Assembly (NCBI GenBank): GCA_944385595.1
Contig: CALWXY010000123.1
Location: 1-20,252 of the forward strand
Length of the DNA: 20,252 nt
From: an uncultured Oscillospiraceae bacterium
GTDB taxonomy: Bacteria > Bacillota > Clostridia > Oscillospirales > Oscillospiraceae
Direction of reading: 5' to 3'
Of the stretch, positions 1 to 5,027 are shown piece after piece (the stretch's first letter is position 1; every line of letters starts with the position of its first letter). The notes below the pieces were generated by a model. It saw only the letters and a list, made by a program, of their open reading frames with translations, did not search any database and was not told the DNA's origin. A program made the translations under genes and the position numbers.

Positions 1-2
1 TC

Positions 3-77
3 GGCCTTATACCGGGAATTTTACAGATTAGAGCCGGCATGAAATATATTTCAGGATGTAAGTATTATGAAGGATAA
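3..77 (+). CDS. Possible 3' end of an upstream gene, cut by the window edge
   Basis: An open frame enters from the left edge and stops at TAA 75-77. The visible 24 residues start GLIPGILQIRAGMKYI and look like the end of a small membrane protein. It would overlap the DUF2752 start at 67 by 11 bases, as expected for coupled genes. The other two plus frames stop at 28-30 and 40-42, so the choice of frame is uncertain and no family can be named. Confidence 0.3.
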   Translation, partial: GLIPGILQIRAGMKYISGCKYYEG

Positions 78-375
78 AGGTGTAATCTTAGAGTCTATTC
101 GGTCTGTAAGATGGAATTTATACCTCATTTTTCTTGCAAATACAGTTTTTATCCAATTTTTTGCGCCGTTTCAATATGCGTGCGATTTCACGGAAGAAAG
201 GTGTATTACTTGTGGCTTGCGAACTGCGGTCAGCCTATTTTTGCAGGGCCATTTCATAGAAGCATACCAATCAAACAAGCTAATTGTTATTTTAGTAATG
301 GTATTTACCATCATGCTGGCTGACGTAGTAATGCATTTACGAAAACAGATTCTTTCTCTTAAATTGATATCGTGA
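67..375 (+). CDS. DUF2752-type small membrane protein
   Basis: A 102-residue protein of unknown function. Two hydrophobic segments are visible, at about residues 17-37 and 71-87. Between them is a Cys-rich turn with CITCG at 46-50 followed by R52 and a QGHFIEAYQSNKL stretch, which matches the DUF2752 pattern of C-x2-C-G, Arg, then G-x-A-N-P/K-L. The ATG at 67 follows an AGGATG-like ribosome site, and the protein has the usual DUF2752 length. The gene is A+T-richer than everything to its right. A strong hairpin terminator follows the stop directly, so it is probably the last gene of a transcript that starts outside the window. The role of DUF2752 is not established. The family call rests on motif memory, not a search. 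Confidence 0.75.
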   Translation: MKDKGVILESIRSVRWNLYLIFLANTVFIQFFAPFQYACDFTEERCITCGLRTAVSLFLQGHFIEAYQSNKLIVILVMVFTIMLADVVMHLRKQILSLKLIS

Positions 376-377
376 AA

Positions 378-412
378 AGAGAGGACGGTACTCCAGCAGT
401 ACCGTCCTCTTT
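378..412 (+). terminator. Intrinsic terminator after the DUF2752 gene
   Basis: A perfect 13-bp stem pairs 380-392 with 398-410 around a 5-base loop. An A-rich flank lies before it, and the 3' side ends in CTCTTT. It starts three bases after the stop at 373-375. Confidence 0.8.
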
Positions 413-471
413 GCTGTTCCTGAGGATATTTTTGGGGGTGAGTTTTTGCGTCTCCGGGGAACGGGCAGAGC

Positions 472-495
472 GGGCGGCCCGGTGTGCCGCCCCTA
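472..495. repeat. GGGCGGC palindrome overlapping a stop codon, possible dispersed repeat
   Basis: GGGCGGC (472-478) and GCCGCCC (486-492) pair around a 7-base loop. Read on the minus strand the unit begins GTCGTAGGGGCGGC, and its TAG is the stop codon of the gene at 493-873. There is no T-run on either side, so it is not a classic terminator. Similar GTAGGGGCGGC palindromes are, from memory, common in Oscillospirales genomes. Only this copy is in the window. Confidence 0.4.
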
Positions 496-873
496 CGACT
501 GCTTCTCTGCCTCCTCCGCTAAATGCCGGTCGTCCAGAAGGAGCGACCCTCCGCCGCTGTAGTAAAAGGATGTGTTGATCAGGGTGAACAGCTGCATGGC
601 CAGATTGGTGTAGAACAGATCGGCGCGCAGCTCCCGGAGCAGGGTGTCCCGGTCCTCCTGAGTGCCGGACCCGTCCAGCTGGGCCTGGAGCCGGTCCCGC
701 AGCTCGGCGGCCCGGATCTGGACCGCCTGCCGGTAGTTCTGCCCGGCCTCACTGCCCGACAGAGTGTGTGTGTTCTGGGCCCCTTGGAGCAGAGCGTTCA
801 GCTCTTTCAGGTTCCGGCCCGCCTGCCTGGTCAACGTCCACTTCGGGAACAGCGGCGCCTTGGCGTCCGCCAT
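493..873 (-). CDS. Hypothetical helical protein, 126 aa
   Basis: I do not recognise this protein. The frame stays open up to 978, but I chose the ATG at 873 (MADAKAPLFPKWTLTR) because GGGAGG sits 8 bases upstream, while the longer form would translate a G+C-rich hairpin leader. The product looks soluble and mainly helical: polar residues 16-66 with regular Leu/Ala spacing, a charged stretch QEDRDTLLRELRADLFYTN at 72-90, and a more hydrophobic piece at 91-105 ending in a Gly-rich turn. No catalytic motif, signal peptide or clear membrane segment is visible. It stands alone: its neighbour across 375-492 runs the other way, and its 5' leader is unusually structured. A real gene is likely but not certain, because all frames in this G+C-rich stretch stay open for long distances. 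Confidence 0.55.
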   Translation of the reverse strand: MADAKAPLFPKWTLTRQAGRNLKELNALLQGAQNTHTLSGSEAGQNYRQAVQIRAAELRDRLQAQLDGSGTQEDRDTLLRELRADLFYTNLAMQLFTLINTSFYYSGGGSLLLDDRHLAEEAEKQS

Positions 874-901
874 GGGATCGCCTCCCTTTCTTTGTTTTGT
901 A

Positions 902-969
902 CCAAGTCCCGATTTTTTGTGCCCGGCCGCCGCCCCGGAGGGGACGGCGGCCAGGACTTCGGGACCTGG
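902..969 (-). promoter_or_regulatory. Two-tier hairpin in the leader of the 126-aa gene
   Basis: An outer stem pairs 902-912 with 959-969 (10 of 11 positions). It encloses a very stable inner hairpin pairing 925-936 with 940-952, broken by a single bulged base and closed by a 3-base loop. The structure ends about 30 bases before the start codon at 873. It could control translation or stability of the downstream mRNA. It resembles no riboswitch family I can name. Confidence 0.45.
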
Positions 970-979
970 ACAGAACAAA

Positions 980-1018
980 ACACCGCGCTAGTGGAGCGTC
1001 TGCCCCCCAACGCGGTGT
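980..1018 (-). promoter_or_regulatory. Terminator-like hairpin (possible attenuator) upstream of the 126-aa gene
   Basis: ACACCGCG and its complement (980-987 with 1011-1018) form an 8-bp stem with a long 23-base loop. On the minus strand the stem is followed by TTTTGTT. It lies between the minus-strand Shine-Dalgarno-like AAGGAGGTGA (1058-1067) and the structured leader. The long loop makes it a weak terminator, so attenuation is only a possibility. Confidence 0.3.
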
Positions 1019-1065
1019 GCGTATAGCAAACCGACCGAACTCCGTGCGCCGCTGCGGTCACCTCC

Positions 1066-1094
1066 TTGCGATAACACGGGGAATGTGTTATACT
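1066..1094 (+). promoter_or_regulatory. Sigma-A promoter with an embedded dyad operator
   Basis: The -35 TTGCGA (1066-1071) and -10 TATACT (1089-1094) are 17 bp apart, giving a start near 1101. The spacer carries an exact inverted repeat, ATAACAC (1071-1077) and GTGTTAT (1085-1091), which overlaps both promoter elements. A dimeric repressor bound here would block RNA polymerase. No regulator gene lies next to it. Confidence 0.6.
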
Positions 1095-1100
1095 AAAGGG

Positions 1101-1265
1101 ACCGTGGACGCCGGTCTTCCGGCTGTGGAGGGAGGTTCTGCACCCAAAGCAGGGGGACGGGTGCTGCCTACACCCGTGCCCTGTCCGCGGTATTCTCGTT
1201 CTGTGCCAGGACTCCGCCTGGATCATGCGGACCAAGACCCGCCGGGTCTGGTCCGTGTTTTTATT
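1101..1265 (+). ncRNA. Candidate structured small RNA, about 160 nt
   Basis: A transcript from the promoter at 1066-1094 would run to the terminator at 1228-1265 without a convincing reading frame or ribosome site. The visible folding is: a closing stem pairing 1102-1109 with 1183-1190 (one G-U pair); inside it, hairpins at 1110-1123 (GCCGG, loop TCTT), 1138-1152 (CTGC/GCAG) and 1154-1181 (ACGGGTG/CACCCGT plus three G-C pairs past a bulge); then CCAGG/CCTGG at 1206-1220; then the terminator. No gene follows on this strand for several kilobases, so it is not the leader of an mRNA. It lacks the T-box TGGNACCGCG core and the SRP GGAAGGAAGC signature, and I could not fold it as 6S RNA. Confidence 0.5.
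1228..1265 (+). terminator. Intrinsic terminator of the candidate small RNA
   Basis: CGGACCA-A-GACCC (1228-1240) pairs with GGGTCTGGTCCG (1244-1255) apart from one bulged A. A 3-base loop closes it and TGTTTTTATT follows. The T-run is only on the plus-strand side, which fixes its direction. Confidence 0.75.
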
Positions 1266-1605
1266 ATATAACGGAGCGGGAACAATGTCAATCTTTGGAG
1301 CGCCTGCCGGAGGAGCGGGACGCTCCCCAAAAGGGTGCAATTTTCAAGGGAAACAGGATGCGGTTGTGTGAAATGGGTGTGCGGGGAGAAAAGGGGGCGC
1401 CCCACGAGATCCGGCCGACGGAGCCGCGCGGGGCGTCGCAGCTCCCGGGGCCGCTTTTTCAATGTCCGCTCTGCCCTATTTGGCTCCAAGGGTACGGGAA
1501 AAATCACCGGATGCGAAGAAACTGGGGATCCACATGTGGAAGATTTTCGGTGGCGGATCTGGGAGAGATGCCACAAAAATATCCACAAGGAAGGGGCGCA
1601 GGCGC
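1266..1605. other. 340-base gap without a convincing gene
   Basis: Long frames on both strands here have no family likeness and no usable ribosome site. Minor structure includes a 6-bp hairpin (1312-1317 with 1321-1326), a TCCACATGTGGA palindrome near 1530, and an ATATCCACA close to the DnaA-box consensus near 1580. One or two such words are expected by chance and do not make an origin. Confidence 0.5.
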
Positions 1606-1640
1606 AAAAAGAGAGGGAACCGGCTTTCCGATTCCCTCTC
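1606..1640 (-). terminator. Intrinsic terminator of the perR-rbr transcript
   Basis: GAGAGGGAA (1611-1619) pairs with TTCCCTCTC (1632-1640), with an inner CGG/CCG pairing in the loop. The minus strand continues into TTTTT (1606-1610). It lies 26 bases after the rubrerythrin stop. Confidence 0.85.
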
Positions 1641-1666
1641 AAAAAGTTCAGATTATGGTCTTTCAA

Positions 1667-2212
1667 TTAGCCGAAGTAGCGCTTCAGCAGGCCCTCGAAG
1701 GCCTTGCCATGACGGGCCTCGTCGCGGGCCATCTCGTGAACGGTGTCATGGATGGCGTCGAGGTTCTGAGCCTTGGCCATCTTGGCGAGCTCGAACTTGC
1801 CGGCGGTGGCGCCGTTCTCGGCCTCGACACGCATCTCGAGGTTCTTCTTGGTGCTGTCGGTGATGACCTCACCCAGCAGTTCGGCGAACTTGGCGGCGTG
1901 CTCGGCCTCCTCGTAGGCGGCCTTCTCCCAGTAGAGGCCGATCTCGGGATAGCCCTCGCGGTGGGCGACACGGGCCATGGCCAGGTACATACCGACCTCG
2001 GTGCACTCGCCCTCGAAGTTGGCGCGCAGACCGGCCTTGATCTCCTCGGGGACGTCCTTGGCGACGCCGACGACATGCTCGGCGGCCCAGGTCATGACGT
2101 CGGACTTCATCTCGGTGAACTTATCACCGGGAACCTTGCACTGGGGGCAGAACTCGGGGGGAGTATCGCCTTCGTGAACATAACCGCAGACAGGGCAAAC
2201 CCATTTTTTCAT
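1667..2212 (-). CDS. rbr: Rubrerythrin with N-terminal rubredoxin domain (reverse type)
   Basis: A 181-residue cytoplasmic non-haem iron protein that reduces peroxide, and in this family also oxygen, using electrons from NAD(P)H via a reductase. Rubredoxin comes first: CPVC at 6-9 and CPQC at 22-25 bind one iron. The four-helix ferritin-like domain follows at about 40-181, with the iron-binding motifs EGECTE (67-72), EEAEH (101-105), VEAE (129-132) and DEARH (164-168). Rubredoxin-first order marks the reverse rubrerythrins known from clostridia. The start is the ATG at 2212, with GGAGG 9 bases upstream; the frame is open to 2254, but that would run back into the perR end. It follows perR by 25 bases and is probably co-transcribed and de-repressed by peroxide. 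The family call is firm; the exact electron donor is unknown. Confidence 0.95.
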   Translation of the reverse strand: MKKWVCPVCGYVHEGDTPPEFCPQCKVPGDKFTEMKSDVMTWAAEHVVGVAKDVPEEIKAGLRANFEGECTEVGMYLAMARVAHREGYPEIGLYWEKAAYEEAEHAAKFAELLGEVITDSTKKNLEMRVEAENGATAGKFELAKMAKAQNLDAIHDTVHEMARDEARHGKAFEGLLKRYFG

Positions 2213-2237
2213 AGTAATTTCCTCCATTTTATAATTT

Positions 2238-2660
2238 TCAGTTATTTGAATCATCGGGACGAACCCGTGTTTTCAAGCAATTTTCACAGAGACCGGTGAA
2301 CGACAGGCACTCGCCGCTGACCTTGCCGCCGGTGGCGCGCTCTATATCGGGGTAGCGCTCGACGGCGGAGAAGGCGAGGTCGAGGTCGATGACGCGGTGG
2401 CAGCAGGTGCATATGAAATGCGGGTGCGGCCTGACGTCGCTGTCGAAGCGCTCCTGACCCGCGACCGTGCCGACGCTGACGATATCGCCGCTCTCGCGGA
2501 AGAGGGCGAGGTTGCGATAGACGGTGCCGAGGCTGAGGTCGGGGAAGTCGGTTTTGAGGCGGCTGTAGATCCACTCAGCCGAGGGGTGCTCTTTGGTGGA
2601 ACGCATGGCTTCCAAAATAGCCTCGCGCTTTTTGCTGTATTTACGGCTGTTGTGAAGCAT
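2238..2660 (-). CDS. perR: PerR-type Fur-family peroxide regulator
   Basis: A 140-residue metal-dependent repressor: winged helix at about 8-75, dimerisation and metal domain after it. The five regulatory-metal ligands of Bacillus PerR (H37, D85, H91, H93, D104) all have counterparts at H25, D73, H79, H81 and D92, each exactly 12 positions earlier. The Asp at the last site favours PerR over Fur. Structural-zinc cysteines are C84, C87, C125 and C128. In this family, iron-catalysed oxidation of the His ligands releases the protein from DNA. The start at 2660 follows GGGAGGG. It is the first gene of a perR-rbr pair and is probably autoregulated, since Fur/PerR-type boxes flank its promoter. A Fur or Zur role is less likely given the ligand set and the rubrerythrin neighbour. 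Confidence 0.88.
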   Translation of the reverse strand: MLHNSRKYSKKREAILEAMRSTKEHPSAEWIYSRLKTDFPDLSLGTVYRNLALFRESGDIVSVGTVAGQERFDSDVRPHPHFICTCCHRVIDLDLAFSAVERYPDIERATGGKVSGECLSFTGLCENCLKTRVRPDDSNN

Positions 2661-2677
2661 GACATCCCTCCCTTAAC

Positions 2678-2696
2678 GATAATGAGAATTATTATT
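2678..2696 (+). promoter_or_regulatory. Fur/PerR box 1, downstream of the perR start site
   Basis: GATAATGAGAATTATTATT matches the 19-bp Fur consensus at 16 positions, by my count. It lies at about +12 to +30 of the perR transcript, where a bound dimer would block elongation or initiation. Confidence 0.75.
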
Positions 2697-2714
2697 ATTT
2701 TTCTCTGTGGCTAT

Positions 2715-2743
2715 AATATAGCACAGCCTGTCCTGTTTGTCAA
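2715..2743 (-). promoter_or_regulatory. Sigma-A promoter of perR-rbr
   Basis: Read on the minus strand, a consensus -35 TTGACA (2738-2743) and a -10 TATATT (2715-2720) are separated by 17 bp. The predicted start is near 2708, giving a leader of about 50 bases before perR. Confidence 0.85.
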
Positions 2744-2751
2744 GCAATAAT

Positions 2752-2770
2752 AATAATTATTCTTATTATT
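2752..2770 (-). promoter_or_regulatory. Fur/PerR box 2, upstream of the -35
   Basis: The minus strand reads ATAAT-A-AGAAT-A-ATTAT, the same 5-1-5-1-5 pattern as box 1 (ATAAT-G-AGAAT-T-ATTAT) but on the opposite strand. It sits 8 bp upstream of the -35, so the two boxes bracket the promoter. Confidence 0.65.
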
Positions 2771-2775
2771 TTTCA

Positions 2776-2802
2776 AGAAAAAAGCTCCGCCGAAGCGGAG
2801 CT
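2776..2802 (-). terminator. Intrinsic terminator of the CBS-domain gene
   Basis: AGCTCCGC (2783-2790) and GCGGAGCT (2795-2802) form a perfect 8-bp stem. On the minus strand the loop is the stable TTCG tetraloop and TTTTTT follows. It starts 4 bases after the stop and insulates the perR promoter. Confidence 0.88.
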
Positions 2803-2806
2803 CGAT

Positions 2807-3235
2807 TTATCTGCGGCGGATGTTGGAGGAAATCTCCGCGAGGGCCTCGGCGGCCTCCATCTCGCAGCTGCGGGAGCGGGCCATGTCACAGAGGGAGACC
2901 ATACCGACGAGCCTGCCGTCCTCGACTACTGGGAGACGGCGCACCTGGTCGTCGGACATGCACCTCACGGCGCTGTCGACGAGGTCGTCGGGCGCGACGG
3001 TGATGATGCCGCGCGACATGATCTCGCTGACCCTCACGCTGTGAGGGTCGCCCTCGGCGGCGACGCAGCGCAGGGCGATGTCCCTGTCGGTGATGATGCC
3101 GCGCAGGCGCTTGTCGCCGTCGACCACCGGCAGCGAGCCGACGTTATAGCGCTTCAGCAGGCGCGCGGCGGTGAGCACCGGCTCGTCTTTGCCGACGGAC
3201 ACGACTTTGTCCGTCATTATATCGCTGACTTTCAT
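2807..3235 (-). CDS. Tandem CBS-domain protein
   Basis: A 142-residue cytoplasmic protein made of one CBS pair (Bateman module). CBS 1 covers about 1-60, with the typical start VSDIMTDKVVSV and the core NVGSLPVVD...LRGIITDRDIA. CBS 2 covers about 67-125, with VSEIMSRGIITV and VRRLPVVEDGRLVGMVSLCDMA. Such modules bind adenine nucleotides or related ligands and act as sensors, but stand-alone ones mostly have no known partner. There is no catalytic or DNA-binding domain. The start at 3235 has AAGGAGG 8 bases upstream. The gene lies downstream of spoIIP on the same strand, has its own probable promoter in the 95-base gap, and ends in its own terminator, so it could be expressed both alone and by read-through in the mother cell. 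Confidence 0.9.
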   Translation of the reverse strand: MKVSDIMTDKVVSVGKDEPVLTAARLLKRYNVGSLPVVDGDKRLRGIITDRDIALRCVAAEGDPHSVRVSEIMSRGIITVAPDDLVDSAVRCMSDDQVRRLPVVEDGRLVGMVSLCDMARSRSCEMEAAEALAEISSNIRRR

Positions 3236-3293
3236 AGCAGCTACCTCCTTTGGAAGATAGTGCTATTATCGCCGCGAGCGCCGCCGCCTATAC

Positions 3294-3322
3294 ATTATAT
3301 AGTATGTCGCAGCTGCGCGAAA
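3294..3322 (-). promoter_or_regulatory. Probable promoter of the CBS-domain gene
   Basis: On the minus strand a consensus -10 TATAAT (3294-3299) lies 17 bp from a weak -35 TTTCGC (3317-3322). It falls in the gap between spoIIP and the CBS gene. Confidence 0.5.
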
Positions 3323-3330
3323 TCTGTCGG

Positions 3331-4338
3331 CTATTCTGCCAGCTCCAGCAGTGCGGGCGCGACGGCGTCGGCGAAGAGCTCGACGGCGGTCATGGCCTCG
3401 CGGAGGGTGTTGCCGTTGCTGCCGACCTCGATGATCAGCGAGCCGGTGGTGAGCTGCTGGTTGTAGCGCTCCTGGCGCACGGCCAGCGGGCGCATGAGCG
3501 TGGGGTATTTGGAGGCGGCGCTCTCCTGCATGAGCAGGGCGAGCTTCATGTTCTCCTGCCAGTTGGGGTGGCTGAGCCCGTTTTCGCCGGTGCCGACGAG
3601 CAGCATGATCTGCGCCGAGCTGACGTTCGGAATCTCGGCCATGGTCTTGTAGACGACGTCGCCGTCGCCGATGGCGTCGCGGTGGAGGTCGATGACTATG
3701 GCTATGTCGGGGTACTGCGCGAGCCAGGCCTCGACGGCGGCGCCGCTGCGGGTGTATGAGCCTGTGTAGCTGGGGTAGTCGTACAGCCCGGTGTCGTGGG
3801 CGACGCGCAGGCCGCGCTCCTCGAGGGCGGCGGCGAGCACGTTGCCGACGGCTATCATGTTGTGCTCGCAGTCCGTGGTGCGGGCGTAGTCGGATTCGGT
3901 GTACTCGTAGCCCGGCTCGGCGGTGTAGGACTCCGTGCCGTGGGTGTGAACTATGAGAATCTGCGGCCCCTCGTCGGGCAGCGTGAGGCCCAGTCCGCCG
4001 GACATCAGCGCCACCGGGTCTATGGAGAGGGAGGTGGCGTTGTCTAGCTCGAGGTCGCCGTAGATGGTGGCCTCGCGGATCTCCGGCTCGTCGCTCGGCG
4101 AGGGCGACGGCGTGGCGACGGGGCGCTCTATGAGCGTCGGCGCCGCGGTGTAGAGAGCCTCGGGACTCGGAGAGGGCGAGGCAGGCTCGCCCAGCTCGCC
4201 GCTCAGGCTCACGGACACGAGCCTGCCGCTGCTTATGGCCTCCTCAAGCCAGCTTGCCGCCGCCTCGCCCGCACCGCCTGCCAGGGCGAGCTGAGCGCAG
4301 GCGGCGAGCAGCGCGGCGGCCATCACGCCTTTTTTCAT
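3331..4338 (-). CDS. spoIIP: Stage II sporulation protein P, peptidoglycan amidase/endopeptidase
   Basis: A 335-residue exported protein. With SpoIID and SpoIIM it thins septal peptidoglycan so that the mother-cell membrane can engulf the forespore. A signal or anchor segment covers residues 4-22. A low-complexity Pro/Ser/Glu linker (52-88) separates it from the SpoIIP domain (about 124-335). Family motifs are ILIVHTHGTESY (127-138), VIDLHRD (215-221) and LIIEVGSNGNT (301-311). H131, E136 and H219 are likely zinc ligands and E304 the likely catalytic residue, by analogy with Amidase_3 enzymes. The start at 4338 has AAAGGAGGG just upstream; the longer open frame (to 4830) runs antisense to the next gene and is not coding. 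A sigma-E-like promoter lies upstream, which fits mother-cell expression. Length is normal for the family. Confidence 0.93.
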   Translation of the reverse strand: MKKGVMAAALLAACAQLALAGGAGEAAASWLEEAISSGRLVSVSLSGELGEPASPSPSPEALYTAAPTLIERPVATPSPSPSDEPEIREATIYGDLELDNATSLSIDPVALMSGGLGLTLPDEGPQILIVHTHGTESYTAEPGYEYTESDYARTTDCEHNMIAVGNVLAAALEERGLRVAHDTGLYDYPSYTGSYTRSGAAVEAWLAQYPDIAIVIDLHRDAIGDGDVVYKTMAEIPNVSSAQIMLLVGTGENGLSHPNWQENMKLALLMQESAASKYPTLMRPLAVRQERYNQQLTTGSLIIEVGSNGNTLREAMTAVELFADAVAPALLELAE

Positions 4339-4370
4339 ACGCGCCCTCCTTTCTCGCTTTGTATCACAAA

Positions 4371-4400
4371 ATGATATGCGCCGCCGTGAGGAGATATGAC
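4371..4400 (-). promoter_or_regulatory. Sigma-E-type promoter of spoIIP
   Basis: On the minus strand GTCATAT (4394-4400) and CATATCAT (4371-4378) are 15 bp apart. They match the Bacillus sigma-E pattern of a -35 with ATA and a -10 of the form CATA-x-x-x-T. The predicted start is near 4364, about 26 bases before the ATG. Mother-cell transcription is what is known for spoIIP. Confidence 0.7.
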
Positions 4401-4404
4401 GGAC

Positions 4405-4433
4405 TTGTATTTTGCTCCCGGCTGTGGTAGAAT
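4405..4433 (+). promoter_or_regulatory. Sigma-A promoter of the TSCPD gene
   Basis: TTGTAT (4405-4410) and TAGAAT (4428-4433) are 17 bp apart, with the predicted start near 4440. It is back to back with the spoIIP promoter. Confidence 0.65.
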
Positions 4434-4461
4434 TCCCTGAAATAATATTTCGGAGGTAAGC

Positions 4462-4716
4462 ATGAAAACTGTCTACAAACCCAAGGGAGTGTGCTCCCGC
4501 CTCATGGAGATAGAGACTGAGGACGGCGTCGTCAAGAGCGTGAAGATCAGCGGAGGCTGCAGCGGAAACCTCCAGGGCATATCCCGCCTGGTGGAGGGGA
4601 TGACCGTCGAGGAGGCCGTAAAACGCATGAAAGGCATACGCTGCGGCTTCAAGAGCACCTCCTGCCCCGACCAGCTCGCAGCCGCTCTGGAGAGCACGCT
4701 GAAAAGCGCCGAGTAA
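4462..4716 (+). CDS. TSCPD domain-containing protein (TIGR03905-like)
   Basis: An 84-residue soluble protein made of a single TSCPD domain, a fold also found near the C-terminus of some ribonucleotide reductases. Four cysteines are conserved in pattern: C11 (GVCSRL), C33 (SGGCSGN), C61 (IRCG) and C68 (STSCPDQLA), the last being the name-giving motif. They could bind a metal, which is inference. Small stand-alone TSCPD proteins are widespread in clostridia and have no assigned role. The start at 4462 follows CGGAGGT. It is monocistronic and divergent from spoIIP, with its own promoter; no strong terminator follows it directly. Confidence 0.85.
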   Translation: MKTVYKPKGVCSRLMEIETEDGVVKSVKISGGCSGNLQGISRLVEGMTVEEAVKRMKGIRCGFKSTSCPDQLAAALESTLKSAE

Positions 4717-5027
4717 ACGGAAATTCGATTTACATAATTCTTGAACTTGGTTTACAGCTCGCATTATGTGCCCTGTCGCAGGCTGTCGAAGCCGGTATAC
4801 ATAATCCATTTTGTCAACTTGCACATACAAAATAGAGGACGCAAAATCGGTCGAAATCTGGAAAACATACTAGATATTGTGGCGTTGTAGAAATATTACT
4901 AAGATATTAAACGCTGTTTGGTCAAGATGACGGTTGAATAAAATGCCCGCAGGTGAGATAATTAGGACAATCGCAGTATCCTATGCTGCGATTCGTATTC
5001 AGCCACATTTGAGACTAGGAGCGTAAT
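4717..5027. other. A+T-rich 311-base gap before the SleB-like gene
   Basis: No gene is seen. The stretch holds two small adjoining hairpins (CCTG/CAGG near 4772 and GGCT/AGCC near 4783), two direct copies of ACATAAT, and an 8-bp inverted repeat AATCGCAG/CTGCGATT (4969-4976 with 4986-4993). The last would form a stem in the leader, about 35 bases before the next start codon. Confidence 0.5.
4877..4905 (+). promoter_or_regulatory. Possible promoter of the SleB-like gene
   Basis: TTGTGG (4877-4882) and TAAGAT (4900-4905) are 17 bp apart. A forespore (sigma-G) promoter would be expected for a cortex hydrolase, and TGAATA (4935-4940) with GATAATT (4957-4963) is a weak candidate. Neither can be settled by eye. 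Confidence 0.35.

Noticed and set aside
1101..1265. T-box leader, SRP RNA or 6S RNA identity for the small RNA
   Set aside because: CCGCGGTATTCTCG recalls a T-box end, but TGGN and the specifier stem are missing and no synthetase follows; the SRP tetraloop signature is absent; no 6S-like open bubble could be folded.
831..1340. Long minus-strand open frame across the small-RNA locus, and a GTG start after AAGGAGGTGA
   Set aside because: The frame is open only because of G+C bias, has Arg/Ser/Pro-rich low-likeness sequence, runs through the 126-aa gene out of frame, and the GTG overlaps the ribosome site itself.
1525..1590. DnaA-box-like words and a TCCACATGTGGA palindrome suggesting an origin
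   Set aside because: Only one 8-of-9 match plus weaker ones, no A+T-rich unwinding element, and no dnaA, dnaN or partition genes near.
1223..1666. 147-aa minus-strand frame upstream of the small RNA
   Set aside because: Its start lies antisense to the end of the rubrerythrin region, it crosses two terminators, and its composition is biased without any motif.
4339..4830. N-terminal extension of SpoIIP to 4830
   Set aside because: It runs antisense to the TSCPD gene, lies upstream of the sigma-E-type promoter, and the ribosome site and signal sequence both place the start at 4338.
4935..4963. Sigma-G-like promoter TGAATA with GATAATT before the SleB-like gene
   Set aside because: The -10 departs from CATnnTA at two positions; spacing is acceptable, so it is recorded but not called.
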